Source: Sandaracinaceae bacterium
GTDB taxonomy: Bacteria; Myxococcota_A; Polyangia; Polyangiales; Houyiibacteriaceae
Assembly (NCBI GenBank): GCA_016706685.1
Contig: JADJJE010000001.1
Coordinates: forward strand, 1 to 64,000
DNA: 64,000 nucleotides
Direction of reading: 5' to 3'
Positions 1 through 7,508 of this stretch are shown piece by piece. Every line of letters begins with the position of its first letter. Positions within the stretch are counted from its first letter, which is position 1. Under the pieces are notes generated by a model, which worked only from the letters and a program-made list of their open reading frames with translations, was not told where the DNA came from and did not search any database. Both the position numbers and the translations under genes were made by a program.

Positions 1-605
1 GCCTGCTCAACAACGTGGCCATCGCGGCAGCAGCGGCGCTCGCACGGGGAGCGCAGCGCGTGGCCATCGTGGACTGGGACGTGCACCACGGGAACGGCAC
101 CCAGGAGATGTTCTACGACGATCCGCGCGTGCTCTTCATCTCGCTGCACCAGTGGCCCTGCTACCCGGGCACAGGCGCCGCGCAGGAGACCGGGCGCGGC
201 GCGGGCCAGGGCACCACGCTCAACATCCCCCTACCGGCGGGCGCCGACCCGGCCGTGTTCGGCGAGGCCTTCCGGCGCCTGGTGCTCCCCGCGCTGCAGG
301 CGTTCCGAGCGGACCTGGTGCTGGTGTCGGCGGGCTTCGACGCCCACGAGCGGGACCCGCTGGCCAACCTGAACCTGGACGCGGCCACCTACGGGGCCAT
401 GACCAGCTCGCTGGTGGACCACGTGGAAGGGCTCGGGCACGGGCGCCTGGGGTTGGTGCTCGAGGGGGGCTACGACCTGCGGGCGCTCGAGGACAGCGTG
501 GCCGCCGTGACCCGCGCGCTCGGGGGCAGCGGGGTGGCGCTCCCGGAGGGTCGCATCGGGCCGGAATTCGAGCGAGCCCTCGCCCGTGCCGAGGCGCTCC
601 GCTAG
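1..605 (+). CDS. Histone deacetylase-family (acetoin utilisation/HDAC-like) hydrolase, 3' part
   Basis: The reading frame is open from the first bases of the window, and the codons before the GTG at 15 read LLNNVAIAA, a conserved stretch of the HDAC fold, so the gene begins upstream and only its C-terminal two thirds are here. Visible family motifs are DWDVHHGNGTQEMF (metal and active-site region), SLHQWPCYPGTG, the SAGFDAH metal-binding segment and the closing EGGYDL motif. The family removes acyl groups from lysines or from small amides such as acetylpolyamines using one zinc ion; the substrate cannot be told from this fragment. It ends 44 nt before a small lipoprotein gene that has its own likely promoter. 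Confidence 0.9.
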   Translation, partial: LLNNVAIAAAAALARGAQRVAIVDWDVHHGNGTQEMFYDDPRVLFISLHQWPCYPGTGAAQETGRGAGQGTTLNIPLPAGADPAVFGEAFRRLVLPALQAFRADLVLVSAGFDAHERDPLANLNLDAATYGAMTSSLVDHVEGLGHGRLGLVLEGGYDLRALEDSVAAVTRALGGSGVALPEGRIGPEFERALARAEALR

Positions 606-638
606 CGCAGGGCTTGCGCCCGGCCCCCGACCCGTGGC

Positions 639-644
639 TTAACC
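639..644 (+). promoter_or_regulatory. Putative -10 hexamer of a leaderless start
   Basis: TTAACC ends 5 nt before the ATG at 650, with no Shine-Dalgarno sequence between. One of the set described in the leaderless-start finding. Confidence 0.3.
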
Positions 645-649
645 CGCGG

Positions 650-874
650 ATGCCGTCCATTCTGACCTCTCTCGCAAGCGCGGTGCGCGCCCTCTCCCTC
701 TTGGCCACCTTGGTGGCGCTCGGGTGTGGCTCGCCTAGCCCCGCGCCGGACTACCCGACGCCCGAAGACCCGCCGCTCGACGATGGCGAGGAGGACGCCG
801 TCGAAGAGGAAGTCGAAGACGACTGGGTGGACCCGAGCGCGGGCGAAGAGACCGAGGAGCCCGAGAAGCGCTGA
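650..874 (+). CDS. Small acidic lipoprotein
   Basis: A 74-residue protein with a short basic/hydrophobic leader ending in a lipobox (LVALGC, Cys at about residue 24). After the lipidated Cys the chain is almost only Pro, Asp, Glu and Thr, with no predicted fold, and looks like an acidic extracytoplasmic tether. The ATG is chosen because it gives a complete lipoprotein signal and lies just after a TTAACC hexamer. It stops one base before the GTG of the following GMC oxidoreductase, so the two are probably cotranscribed. No family is recognised. Confidence 0.65.
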   Translation: MPSILTSLASAVRALSLLATLVALGCGSPSPAPDYPTPEDPPLDDGEEDAVEEEVEDDWVDPSAGEETEEPEKR

Positions 875-875
875 G

Positions 876-2393
876 GTGACCCACGCCGACACCGTGATCG
901 TGGGCGCCGGCGCGGCAGGCAGCGTCATCGCGGCGCGCATGACCGAAGACGGGGCCCACGACGTGTTGCTGCTGGAGGCGGGTCCGGACTACCCGCCCGG
1001 CACACGGCTCCCGGCCGACCTGGTGGACGGGACGCGCAACTCCACCCGCGCGCACGACTGGGGCTACGCCATGACGCCCACGCCGCGCGCGTCCAGCATG
1101 GACTTCCCGCGTGGGCGGGTGGTGGGCGGGTCGAGCGCGGTGAACACGTGCATCGCGCTGCGCGGCATGCCGTACGACTTCGACGAGTGGGCCGCCCTGG
1201 GGCTGCCCGACTGGTCCTGGGAGCGCTGCCGCCCAGCATTCCTGCGGCTCGAGACCGACCTGGACAAGCGGGACGAGCACCACGGGAGCGCGGGCCCCAT
1301 CCCCATTCGCCGGCACCCGCCCGCCGAGCTGACGCGCTGGCAGGCGGCGTTCATGGCGGCCTGCGACGAGCTGGGCTACGCGGAGAACCCCGACGCCAAC
1401 CGGCCCGACACCACGGGCTGTGCGCCCCACCCCATGAACAAGGTGGACGGCCAGCGCATGGGCGCCGCGCGCTGCTACCTGACGGCCGAGGTGCGGGCGC
1501 GGCCGGGCCTGCGCATCATGGCGCACACGCACGTGGTGCGGGTGGTCTTCGAGGGGCAGCGCGCCATCGGCGTGGAGGTCACGCGCGGGGGCGAGCGCTC
1601 CGTCATTCGCGCCGAGCAGGTGGTGCTGGCCAGCGGCGCCATCAGCACGCCCGGCATCTTGCTGCGCTCTGGGGTGGGCCCGCGCGCGGAGCTCGAGCGC
1701 CTGGGGGTCCCCCGGGTAGCCGACGTGCCGGGCGTGGCGGCGCGGCTGCTGGACCACCCGGGCGTGGCCATGTTCTACCTGCCGAAGCCGGGCGTGGCCG
1801 ATGTGCGCGACGCGCTGGTGCAGACGCACCTGCGCTATGCGGCAGAGGGCAGCTCGCGCCTCAACGACATGCAGCTGCAGCCGGGGTCGCTGGTGCCGCT
1901 CCCGGTCGCCGAGCTGCCCGCCGTGAGCCTGATGGCCGCCGTGGGAAAGCCGCGCGGGCACGGGCTGCTGCGCTTCCCCACCGCCCTCGCACACCAGAAG
2001 CCGGTCATCGAGCTGCGCGCCCTGGCGCACCCGGACGACCTCGAGCAGGCGGCCGAGGCGCTGGAGCTGGCCTGGTTGTTGGGGTCCACCGCGCCCATGC
2101 GGGAGCTGGCCACCCTGGCGCTGCCGTCCGAACGAGGCCTCGGGAGCCGAGCCAGCTTCCGGGAGATCGCGCGGCGCCAGTGCGGGAGCGGGTACCACCC
2201 GTGCGGCTCGGCCAAGATGGGCGCCGACGACGATCCCTTGGCGGTCACCGACGGGCGGGGCCGCGTGCGCGGGGTCACCGGCCTGCGGGTGGCCGACGCC
2301 AGCCTCATGCCCACCATCCCGAGCGGGAACATCCACCTCCCCACCCTCATGATGGGCGAGCGCTTCGGCGAGTGGCTGCGGGACGGTACGTGA
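876..2393 (+). CDS. GMC-family FAD-dependent oxidoreductase
   Basis: A 505-residue flavoprotein of the glucose-methanol-choline family, which oxidises alcohols to aldehydes or ketones. The FAD-binding Rossmann motif VIVGAGAAGS is at residues 8-17, the second GMC signature ASGAISTPGILLRSGVGP lies mid-protein, and the active-site His is in YHPCGSAKMG near residue 443. The closing GNIHLPTLMM segment supplies the second catalytic position. Its length fits choline-dehydrogenase-like enzymes; the substrate is unknown. The GTG at 876 starts one base after the TGA of the lipoprotein gene and puts the FAD motif at the expected distance from the N terminus; longer readings upstream would run into that gene in another frame. 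Confidence 0.88.
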   Translation: MTHADTVIVGAGAAGSVIAARMTEDGAHDVLLLEAGPDYPPGTRLPADLVDGTRNSTRAHDWGYAMTPTPRASSMDFPRGRVVGGSSAVNTCIALRGMPYDFDEWAALGLPDWSWERCRPAFLRLETDLDKRDEHHGSAGPIPIRRHPPAELTRWQAAFMAACDELGYAENPDANRPDTTGCAPHPMNKVDGQRMGAARCYLTAEVRARPGLRIMAHTHVVRVVFEGQRAIGVEVTRGGERSVIRAEQVVLASGAISTPGILLRSGVGPRAELERLGVPRVADVPGVAARLLDHPGVAMFYLPKPGVADVRDALVQTHLRYAAEGSSRLNDMQLQPGSLVPLPVAELPAVSLMAAVGKPRGHGLLRFPTALAHQKPVIELRALAHPDDLEQAAEALELAWLLGSTAPMRELATLALPSERGLGSRASFREIARRQCGSGYHPCGSAKMGADDDPLAVTDGRGRVRGVTGLRVADASLMPTIPSGNIHLPTLMMGERFGEWLRDGT

Positions 2394-2411
2394 AACGCGA
2401 CTCCAACCTGA

Positions 2412-2417
2412 TAAGCT
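2412..2417 (+). promoter_or_regulatory. Putative -10 hexamer of a leaderless start
   Basis: TAAGCT ends 7 nt before the GTG at 2425; no Shine-Dalgarno sequence lies between them. Confidence 0.4.
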
Positions 2418-2424
2418 CCGCCGC

Positions 2425-3687
2425 GTGAACGACGACCCGACGCTCGAGATGGAGGATCTGCTGGCGATGACGCTGGCAGACCACTACATCATCCATCGCA
2501 CCCTCGAGTGGGGCGGGGACGCCGTCTCGTACCTGGAGGCCGAGCGCGATGGCCAGCGCCTGATCCTCTGCACGCTGCCCGAGCTGTTCGCCACGGGTGC
2601 CGCCAAGGACGCGTTCGTGGCCCTGGCCGAGTCGCTCATGAAGCTGGACGTGCCCACCGTGCTGCCCATCAAGGCGTGGGCCGTGGTGGACGACGTGCCG
2701 CTGCTGGAGATGGGCTGGGAAGAGGGCAAGCCCATCAGCACGGCCATCGTGAAGGCGCCGCTGCCGTCCGTGCCGCTCTTGAAGGTGGCCGACCAGGTGC
2801 TGCGCGCGCTGGTGCACTGCCATCGCGCGTCCATCGTGCACGGCGACCTCACGCCCGAGAACGTCATCGTCACGCGCGGCGGCGACATGAAGTCGCCCAT
2901 CATCCGTGTCATCGGGGTGGGGCTCGGGCCGCTGCTGCGCGAGTACGGGCTGGTGGAGCAGAACAACCCCATGTCGGGGGCGTTCGCGCTCGACTACCTG
3001 CCGCCCGAGGTGGGTCGTGGGCAGCGCGCGTCGTCGCGCTCCGATCTGTTCTGCATGGGCGTGCTCATGCACCACATGGTCATCGGGCGCCCGCCCGAGG
3101 GCTACGACTCACGCGATGGCTTCGCCGACATCCCGCAGATGCCGGATGTCATCCGGCGTGCCACCGCGCGCGACGCGGCCGAGCGGTACTCCGACGCCGC
3201 GGGCATGCTGGCCGCGCTCGACTGGCTGGACGTCATCTCGTCCAAGATGAGCCCGCACACGCAGGACATCCCGCTGTGGATGGAGTACTCCATCGTGGGG
3301 AACATCCCGGTGCCGCAGCTGAACGCGGCGTCCACGGACGTGCTGCCGGTGCGCCGCACCTCGCGGCCGCCGCGCGCTCCCTCGGCGCCGCCGCCCGGCA
3401 TGCTGCGAGGCTCGCACTCGCCCAGCATGCCGCAGTCGGTCATCCCCGTGCGCATCGTAGTCAGCCCGTCCATGGCGGCGCCTCCCACCATCACGGGGGC
3501 ACCCGCGGTGCCCACCATCCCGGGGCCCGCGGGCCTGCCGCGTGTGAAGAGCGCCAGCAACGACGGCCTCTGGTGGGTGGCCGCGGCGCTGTGCCTGGTC
3601 ATCATCCTGTTGGTGCTGGGCTGGGTGTGGCTCGAGACCAACCCGAACGCCGCGCTGCCCGCCCCCGCTCCCACCGCTGCACCGTGA
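2425..3687 (+). CDS. Membrane-anchored serine/threonine protein kinase homologue, probable pseudokinase
   Basis: A 420-residue protein with a kinase-like domain (about 1-275), a Pro/Ser-rich linker and one transmembrane helix near 383-404 with a short outer tail. The fold is recognisable from the catalytic-loop sequence VHGDLTPENV (residue 138 on), the LPPEVG activation-segment end and the SDLFCMGVLMHHMVIG helix. However, the VAIK lysine position reads LILCTL, the HRD motif is HGD, and the DFG metal-binding motif is replaced by VIGVGLG with no Asp. ATP-dependent transfer is therefore unlikely, and a scaffolding or sensing role in the myxobacterial kinase network is more plausible. It has its own likely promoter and stands between unrelated genes. 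Confidence 0.8.
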   Translation: MNDDPTLEMEDLLAMTLADHYIIHRTLEWGGDAVSYLEAERDGQRLILCTLPELFATGAAKDAFVALAESLMKLDVPTVLPIKAWAVVDDVPLLEMGWEEGKPISTAIVKAPLPSVPLLKVADQVLRALVHCHRASIVHGDLTPENVIVTRGGDMKSPIIRVIGVGLGPLLREYGLVEQNNPMSGAFALDYLPPEVGRGQRASSRSDLFCMGVLMHHMVIGRPPEGYDSRDGFADIPQMPDVIRRATARDAAERYSDAAGMLAALDWLDVISSKMSPHTQDIPLWMEYSIVGNIPVPQLNAASTDVLPVRRTSRPPRAPSAPPPGMLRGSHSPSMPQSVIPVRIVVSPSMAAPPTITGAPAVPTIPGPAGLPRVKSASNDGLWWVAAALCLVIILLVLGWVWLETNPNAALPAPAPTAAP

Positions 3688-3723
3688 GTCGCCTGGTGCC
3701 GAGACATTCCGGCGCAGTGCTGG

Positions 3724-3729
3724 TAGGTT
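3724..3729 (+). promoter_or_regulatory. Putative -10 hexamer of a leaderless start
   Basis: TAGGTT ends 8 nt before the ATG at 3738, without an intervening Shine-Dalgarno. Confidence 0.4.
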
Positions 3730-3737
3730 CCCGCGCC

Positions 3738-4076
3738 ATGACGATCAACGAGCTCCAGCAGGAAGAACGCATCGCCCTCGGAGGCCTGCTGCGCCTCATC
3801 ATCCGCTCGGATGGAGACTTCACGGTGGCCGAGGAGGAGACCGTCAACCAGCTGGGCGAGAAGCACCTGGGCGGCGCGGGCGAGCTCTGGCGCGTGATCT
3901 CCGCGTCGGCGCAAGCCTGCCCCAACGACGCCGCCATCCGCGCGAGCGCCGCGAAGGTGACGCGCCCCGAGGCCCGCGCCGTCATCCTCGGGCTGGTGCG
4001 CGAGGTCGCGGCGGGCGACGAGGTCAGCCCCAGCGAGGAGACGCTCATCGGCTGGCTCGAGTCGCTCTGGAAGTGA
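3738..4076 (+). CDS. Small helical protein of unknown function, weakly TerB-like
   Basis: A 112-residue soluble, mostly helical protein. The segment IIRSDGDFTVAEEETV near the N terminus and DEVSPSEETLIGWLESLW at the end recall the acidic helix pairs of TerB-like proteins, but the match is weak and no function is assigned. The ATG is preceded by TAGGTT. The TGA is inside a perfect 11-bp inverted repeat shared with the convergent priA gene. Confidence 0.6.
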   Translation: MTINELQQEERIALGGLLRLIIRSDGDFTVAEEETVNQLGEKHLGGAGELWRVISASAQACPNDAAIRASAAKVTRPEARAVILGLVREVAAGDEVSPSEETLIGWLESLWK

Positions 4077-4093
4077 CGCGCGGCGTCACTTCC
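4069..4093. terminator. Bidirectional hairpin between convergent genes
   Basis: GGAAGTGACGC (4069-4079), a 3-nt loop and its exact reverse complement GCGTCACTTCC (4083-4093) form an 11-bp perfect stem. It contains the stop codon of the plus-strand gene and lies 5 bases from the priA stop. No U-tract follows on either strand. Confidence 0.55.
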
Positions 4094-4098
4094 CGCCC

Positions 4099-6372
4099 TC
4101 ACATCATGGAGACGGGGTCCACGTCCACGCTCGCCCGCGCCGTGCCGCCGCCGCGCTCGATGGCGGCCAGCACCAGCAGCGCCACCTCGCGCAGCGCCTT
4201 GCGGTCCGGGCTGCGCAGCAGGAAGCGATAGCGAAAGCGCGAGCGCACCTTGGCCAGCGGCGCCGGCGCGGGGCCCTGCAGCTGCACGCGGTGGTCTTTG
4301 ACGGCCGGGTGACGCCGCGCCTCGTTGGCCAGCGCCTCGGCCGCACGGCGCGCCTCGAGGTCGTCCGGGGCATCCACGCGCACGGCCACCATGCGCCCGA
4401 AGGGAGCGTAGGCCAGCTCGCGGCGCTGCTCGATCTCGGCGGTGTAGAACGCCTCGTAGTCGTGCCGCGCGGCCGACGCGATGGCGTGGTGCTCGGGCTG
4501 GAAGGTCTGCACCAGCACGCGGCCCTTGCGCGCGCCTCGGCCGGCCCGCCCTGCCACCTGGGCCAGCAGCTGGAACGTGCGCTCCGACCCGCGAAAGTCG
4601 GGGAACGCGAGGCTCTGGTCGGCCAGCAGCACGCCCACCAGCGTCACGTTCTCGATGTCGTGCCCCTTGGTCACCATCTGTGTGCCCACCAGCACGTCGA
4701 TCTCACCCGAGCGCACGCGGTCGAGCACCTGCTCCACGCCCTCGCCGCTGGCGGTGTCGCGGTCGAGGCGCGCCACCTTCGCGGGGGCCAGCAGGTCGGA
4801 CAGCTCGTCCTCCAGCTTCTCGGTGCCCACACCGAGGGGCACGCGCTCGGTGGCACCGCACGAGCGGCAGGCGGCCACCAGGGGCTCGCTGTAGTCGCAG
4901 TAGTGGCAACGCAGCGCGCCCTCGCGGCGGTGCTCGGTGAGCGGCACGCTGCACGCCGGGCAGCCCACCAGCTCTTCGCAGCCCGCGCACTGCATGGTGG
5001 GCGAGTAGCCGCGCCGGTTCAGGAACAAGATGGCCTGGCCCTTGTCGGCCAGGCACTCGCGCAGCGCACGCAGCAGCGGCTCCGACACGAAGCGGCGCTC
5101 GGGCCCGCTGCTCTTGAGGCGCCGCAGGTCCACCAGCTCCACGCGGGGCATGACCTGCCCCGTGGCGCGCTCGGGCAGGCTGATCAGGTCGAAGCGCCCG
5201 TCGCGCGCGTGCTGAAAGCTCTCGAGGCTGGGCGTGGCGCTGCCCAGGATGCACACCGCCGACGCGCGCGTGGCGCGCAGCACCGCCATGTCGCGCGCGT
5301 GATAGCGGAAGCCATCTTCCTGCTTGAAAGAAGGGTCGTGCTCCTCGTCCACCACGATGACGCCCAGGTCTCGCACCGGCGCGAAGAGCGCGCTGCGCGC
5401 ACCCACGGCGATGCGCAGATCACCCCGCCGCAGCGCCCGCCAGTAGTCGTCGCGCTCCTTCTCGCCGAGGCCGCTGTGCAGCACCGCGATCTCGTTGCCG
5501 AAGCGCGCACGGAAGCGGCCCACCAGCTGCGGCGTGAGCGCGATCTCGGGCACCAGCAGCAACCCACCGCGCCCCTGCGCGCGCGCGGCGTCCATCACGC
5601 GCAGATACACCTCGGTCTTGCCGGAGCCGGTCACGCCGTGCAGCAGGAAGGGGCGCGTGGGCGCCGCCAGGGCTTCCACCAAGCGCTGTGTAGCGTGCGC
5701 CTGGGCAGCGGTGGCCTGGGGTGGCGCCTCGATGGTGGGCGCAGCCGTCAGGAAGCGGTCCGCCAGCACCTCGCGCACCTCGCAGCTGAGCAGGCCGCGC
5801 TCCACCAGCTTGGCCACCACGGTGCGCGCCGTCTTCTCGTGCACGCGCAGCTCACTGAGGCTCACCTCGCCGCGCGTGTCCACCAGCGTGAGCACGCGCG
5901 CCTGGGCCGCGCCGAACCGGCCTTCGCGCGCGGCCTCCGTGGCGCGCACGAACGTCTCCTCGCGCACGCGCACGGCGGCGCCCTTCAACGCGTCCCCGCC
6001 GGTAAGGAAGCCATCCTGACGCAAACGCGCGAGCGCCCCACGCGGGAGCGCCGGCGCGGCGGAGCGCAGCACCTCCCCCAGCGGGTGCATGTAGTAGCGC
6101 GCGGCTTCCTCGAGGAAGGCCAGCAGCTCGTCCGTGAAGAGCGGCTCGGCTTCGAGCAAGCCCGCCACCCGCATGATGCGCGTGACCCCCTCGGGGGGCG
6201 CCGCGCGCTCGGCCACCACGATGCCCACCGCCTTGCGGCGCGCAAACGGCACGGCCACACGCGCGCCCCGCTTCACCTGCCCGGCCAGGTGGCGTGGCAC
6301 GGCATAGGTGAACGTGCGCCGCAGCGGCACGGGCAGCGCCACGTCCACGTAGCCGGCGATGTCGTCGCTCAC
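4099..6372 (-). CDS. priA: Primosomal replication-restart helicase PriA
   Basis: A 757-residue superfamily-2 DNA helicase that recognises stalled forks and reloads the replisome. In order: N-terminal 3'-DNA-binding domain (VDVALPVPLRRTFTYAVP), winged-helix region, Walker A HGVTGSGKTEVY near 243, DEEH box in VIVVDEEHDPSFKQ, the NRRGYSPTMQC segment and the zinc-binding insertion with paired CxxC motifs (CAGCEELVGCPAC, CHYC, CRSC), then the helicase C-terminal lobe (GTQMVTKGHD). All expected catalytic and zinc residues are visible. The ATG overlaps the stop of sctU by four bases (ATGA), so translation of the two is coupled. Confidence 0.97.
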   Translation of the reverse strand: MSDDIAGYVDVALPVPLRRTFTYAVPRHLAGQVKRGARVAVPFARRKAVGIVVAERAAPPEGVTRIMRVAGLLEAEPLFTDELLAFLEEAARYYMHPLGEVLRSAAPALPRGALARLRQDGFLTGGDALKGAAVRVREETFVRATEAAREGRFGAAQARVLTLVDTRGEVSLSELRVHEKTARTVVAKLVERGLLSCEVREVLADRFLTAAPTIEAPPQATAAQAHATQRLVEALAAPTRPFLLHGVTGSGKTEVYLRVMDAARAQGRGGLLLVPEIALTPQLVGRFRARFGNEIAVLHSGLGEKERDDYWRALRRGDLRIAVGARSALFAPVRDLGVIVVDEEHDPSFKQEDGFRYHARDMAVLRATRASAVCILGSATPSLESFQHARDGRFDLISLPERATGQVMPRVELVDLRRLKSSGPERRFVSEPLLRALRECLADKGQAILFLNRRGYSPTMQCAGCEELVGCPACSVPLTEHRREGALRCHYCDYSEPLVAACRSCGATERVPLGVGTEKLEDELSDLLAPAKVARLDRDTASGEGVEQVLDRVRSGEIDVLVGTQMVTKGHDIENVTLVGVLLADQSLAFPDFRGSERTFQLLAQVAGRAGRGARKGRVLVQTFQPEHHAIASAARHDYEAFYTAEIEQRRELAYAPFGRMVAVRVDAPDDLEARRAAEALANEARRHPAVKDHRVQLQGPAPAPLAKVRSRFRYRFLLRSPDRKALREVALLVLAAIERGGGTARASVDVDPVSMM

Positions 6373-7451
6373 GGCGCGCTCGGCTCCTGGTCACCCAACG
6401 GTGCCCGCAGGTCCTCGGCGGCTTCGCGCTCCTGCCAGGCCACGTGCAGGATGGCGGCCACCGCGTCGTAGAGCTCCTCGGGGATCTCCTCGCCCAGCGA
6501 CAGCTCGTACAAGCTGCGCGCCAGCGGGATGTCGCGCAGCACCGGCACACCCGCCTCGCGCGCTGCGGCGATCATCTTCTGGGCCAGGTGGTCGGCGCCC
6601 TTCGCCAGCACCTCGGGCGCGCCCTCCCCGTCTTCGTCGTAGTGGATGGCCACCGCCAAGTGCGTGGGGTTCACGATGAGCGCGTCGGCGCCGCGCACCT
6701 GCTCGAGCGTCTGGTGCTCGATGATCTCCTGGTGCTTGCGCTTGCGCTCGTGCTTCAGCTGGCCATCGCCCTCGGCGTTCTTGTACTCACGCTTGACCTC
6801 GTCCTTGCTCATGCGCTGGTCGCGCTGGAACTGCCAGCGCTGGTAGAGCAGGTCCAGCACGCCCACGCCCAGCAGCGCGAGGCCCACGCGCAGGAACAGC
6901 TGCTCACCCAGCAGCCCCAGGCTGCGCAGCACGGCATCGCCCGGCGCCAGCACCAGCGTGAGCACGCCCCGCAGCGCCGCGCGCAGGCTGACCCACGCCA
7001 CTGCGGTCACCAGCCCCAGCAGGGCCAGCGACTTGAGCAGCTCCACCAAGCGCTTCAGCGAGAACAGCTGCTTGGTGCCCTTCAGCGGATCCACGCGCGA
7101 GAGGTCCGGCGAGATGGGGTCGAACGTGAGCAGCGGGCCCACCTGCAGGAACGTGAGCGCCACGCCGCTGAACATGCCCGCCAGCAGGATGGGCAGCACC
7201 AGCGTGCTGGCCAGCGTGAGCGACGCCGTCAGCGCCCGCAGCGAGCCCTCGGCCCCGGTGTGCATGCTGGCCAGGGAGAGCTCGAACAGGCTGCGAAAGC
7301 CCACCTGCAGCGGCGCGGCCGAGGACGCGAGCGCGGCCGTCAGCGCCAGCAGCACCACCGCCGACGACAGCTCCCGGCTCTTGGGCACCTGCCCCTTCTG
7401 CCGCGCCTCCCGCAGCTTCTTGTCGGTGGCCTGCTCGGTCTTCTCGCTCAC
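6369..7451 (-). CDS. sctU: Type III secretion export-apparatus switch protein SctU (FlhB/YscU family)
   Basis: A 360-residue inner-membrane protein of the type III/flagellar export gate. It starts with the family signature SEKTEQATDKKLREARQKGQ, has four membrane segments between about 30 and 210, a charged linker (KDEVKREYKNAEGD) and the cytoplasmic autoprotease domain with an intact NPTH site near residue 260 (VNPTHLAVAIHYD). Cleavage at N-PTH switches substrate class. The N terminus and short loops look more like the secretion (SctU) branch than FlhB. No other type III or flagellar gene is within the window, and the only coupled partner is priA. The GTG start is not preceded by a strong Shine-Dalgarno. 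Confidence 0.9.
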   Translation of the reverse strand: MSEKTEQATDKKLREARQKGQVPKSRELSSAVVLLALTAALASSAAPLQVGFRSLFELSLASMHTGAEGSLRALTASLTLASTLVLPILLAGMFSGVALTFLQVGPLLTFDPISPDLSRVDPLKGTKQLFSLKRLVELLKSLALLGLVTAVAWVSLRAALRGVLTLVLAPGDAVLRSLGLLGEQLFLRVGLALLGVGVLDLLYQRWQFQRDQRMSKDEVKREYKNAEGDGQLKHERKRKHQEIIEHQTLEQVRGADALIVNPTHLAVAIHYDEDGEGAPEVLAKGADHLAQKMIAAAREAGVPVLRDIPLARSLYELSLGEEIPEELYDAVAAILHVAWQEREAAEDLRAPLGDQEPSAP

Positions 7452-7508
7452 GCGAAAACCCTGTCACGCGGGCTGGACGCGCGCACGGGGACCGCACGGA
7501 CCGAGGCC

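Noticed and set aside
735..2336. Minus-strand open frame of 533 codons across the GMC oxidoreductase
   Set aside because: Shadow frame; the plus strand has clear FAD and catalytic motifs.
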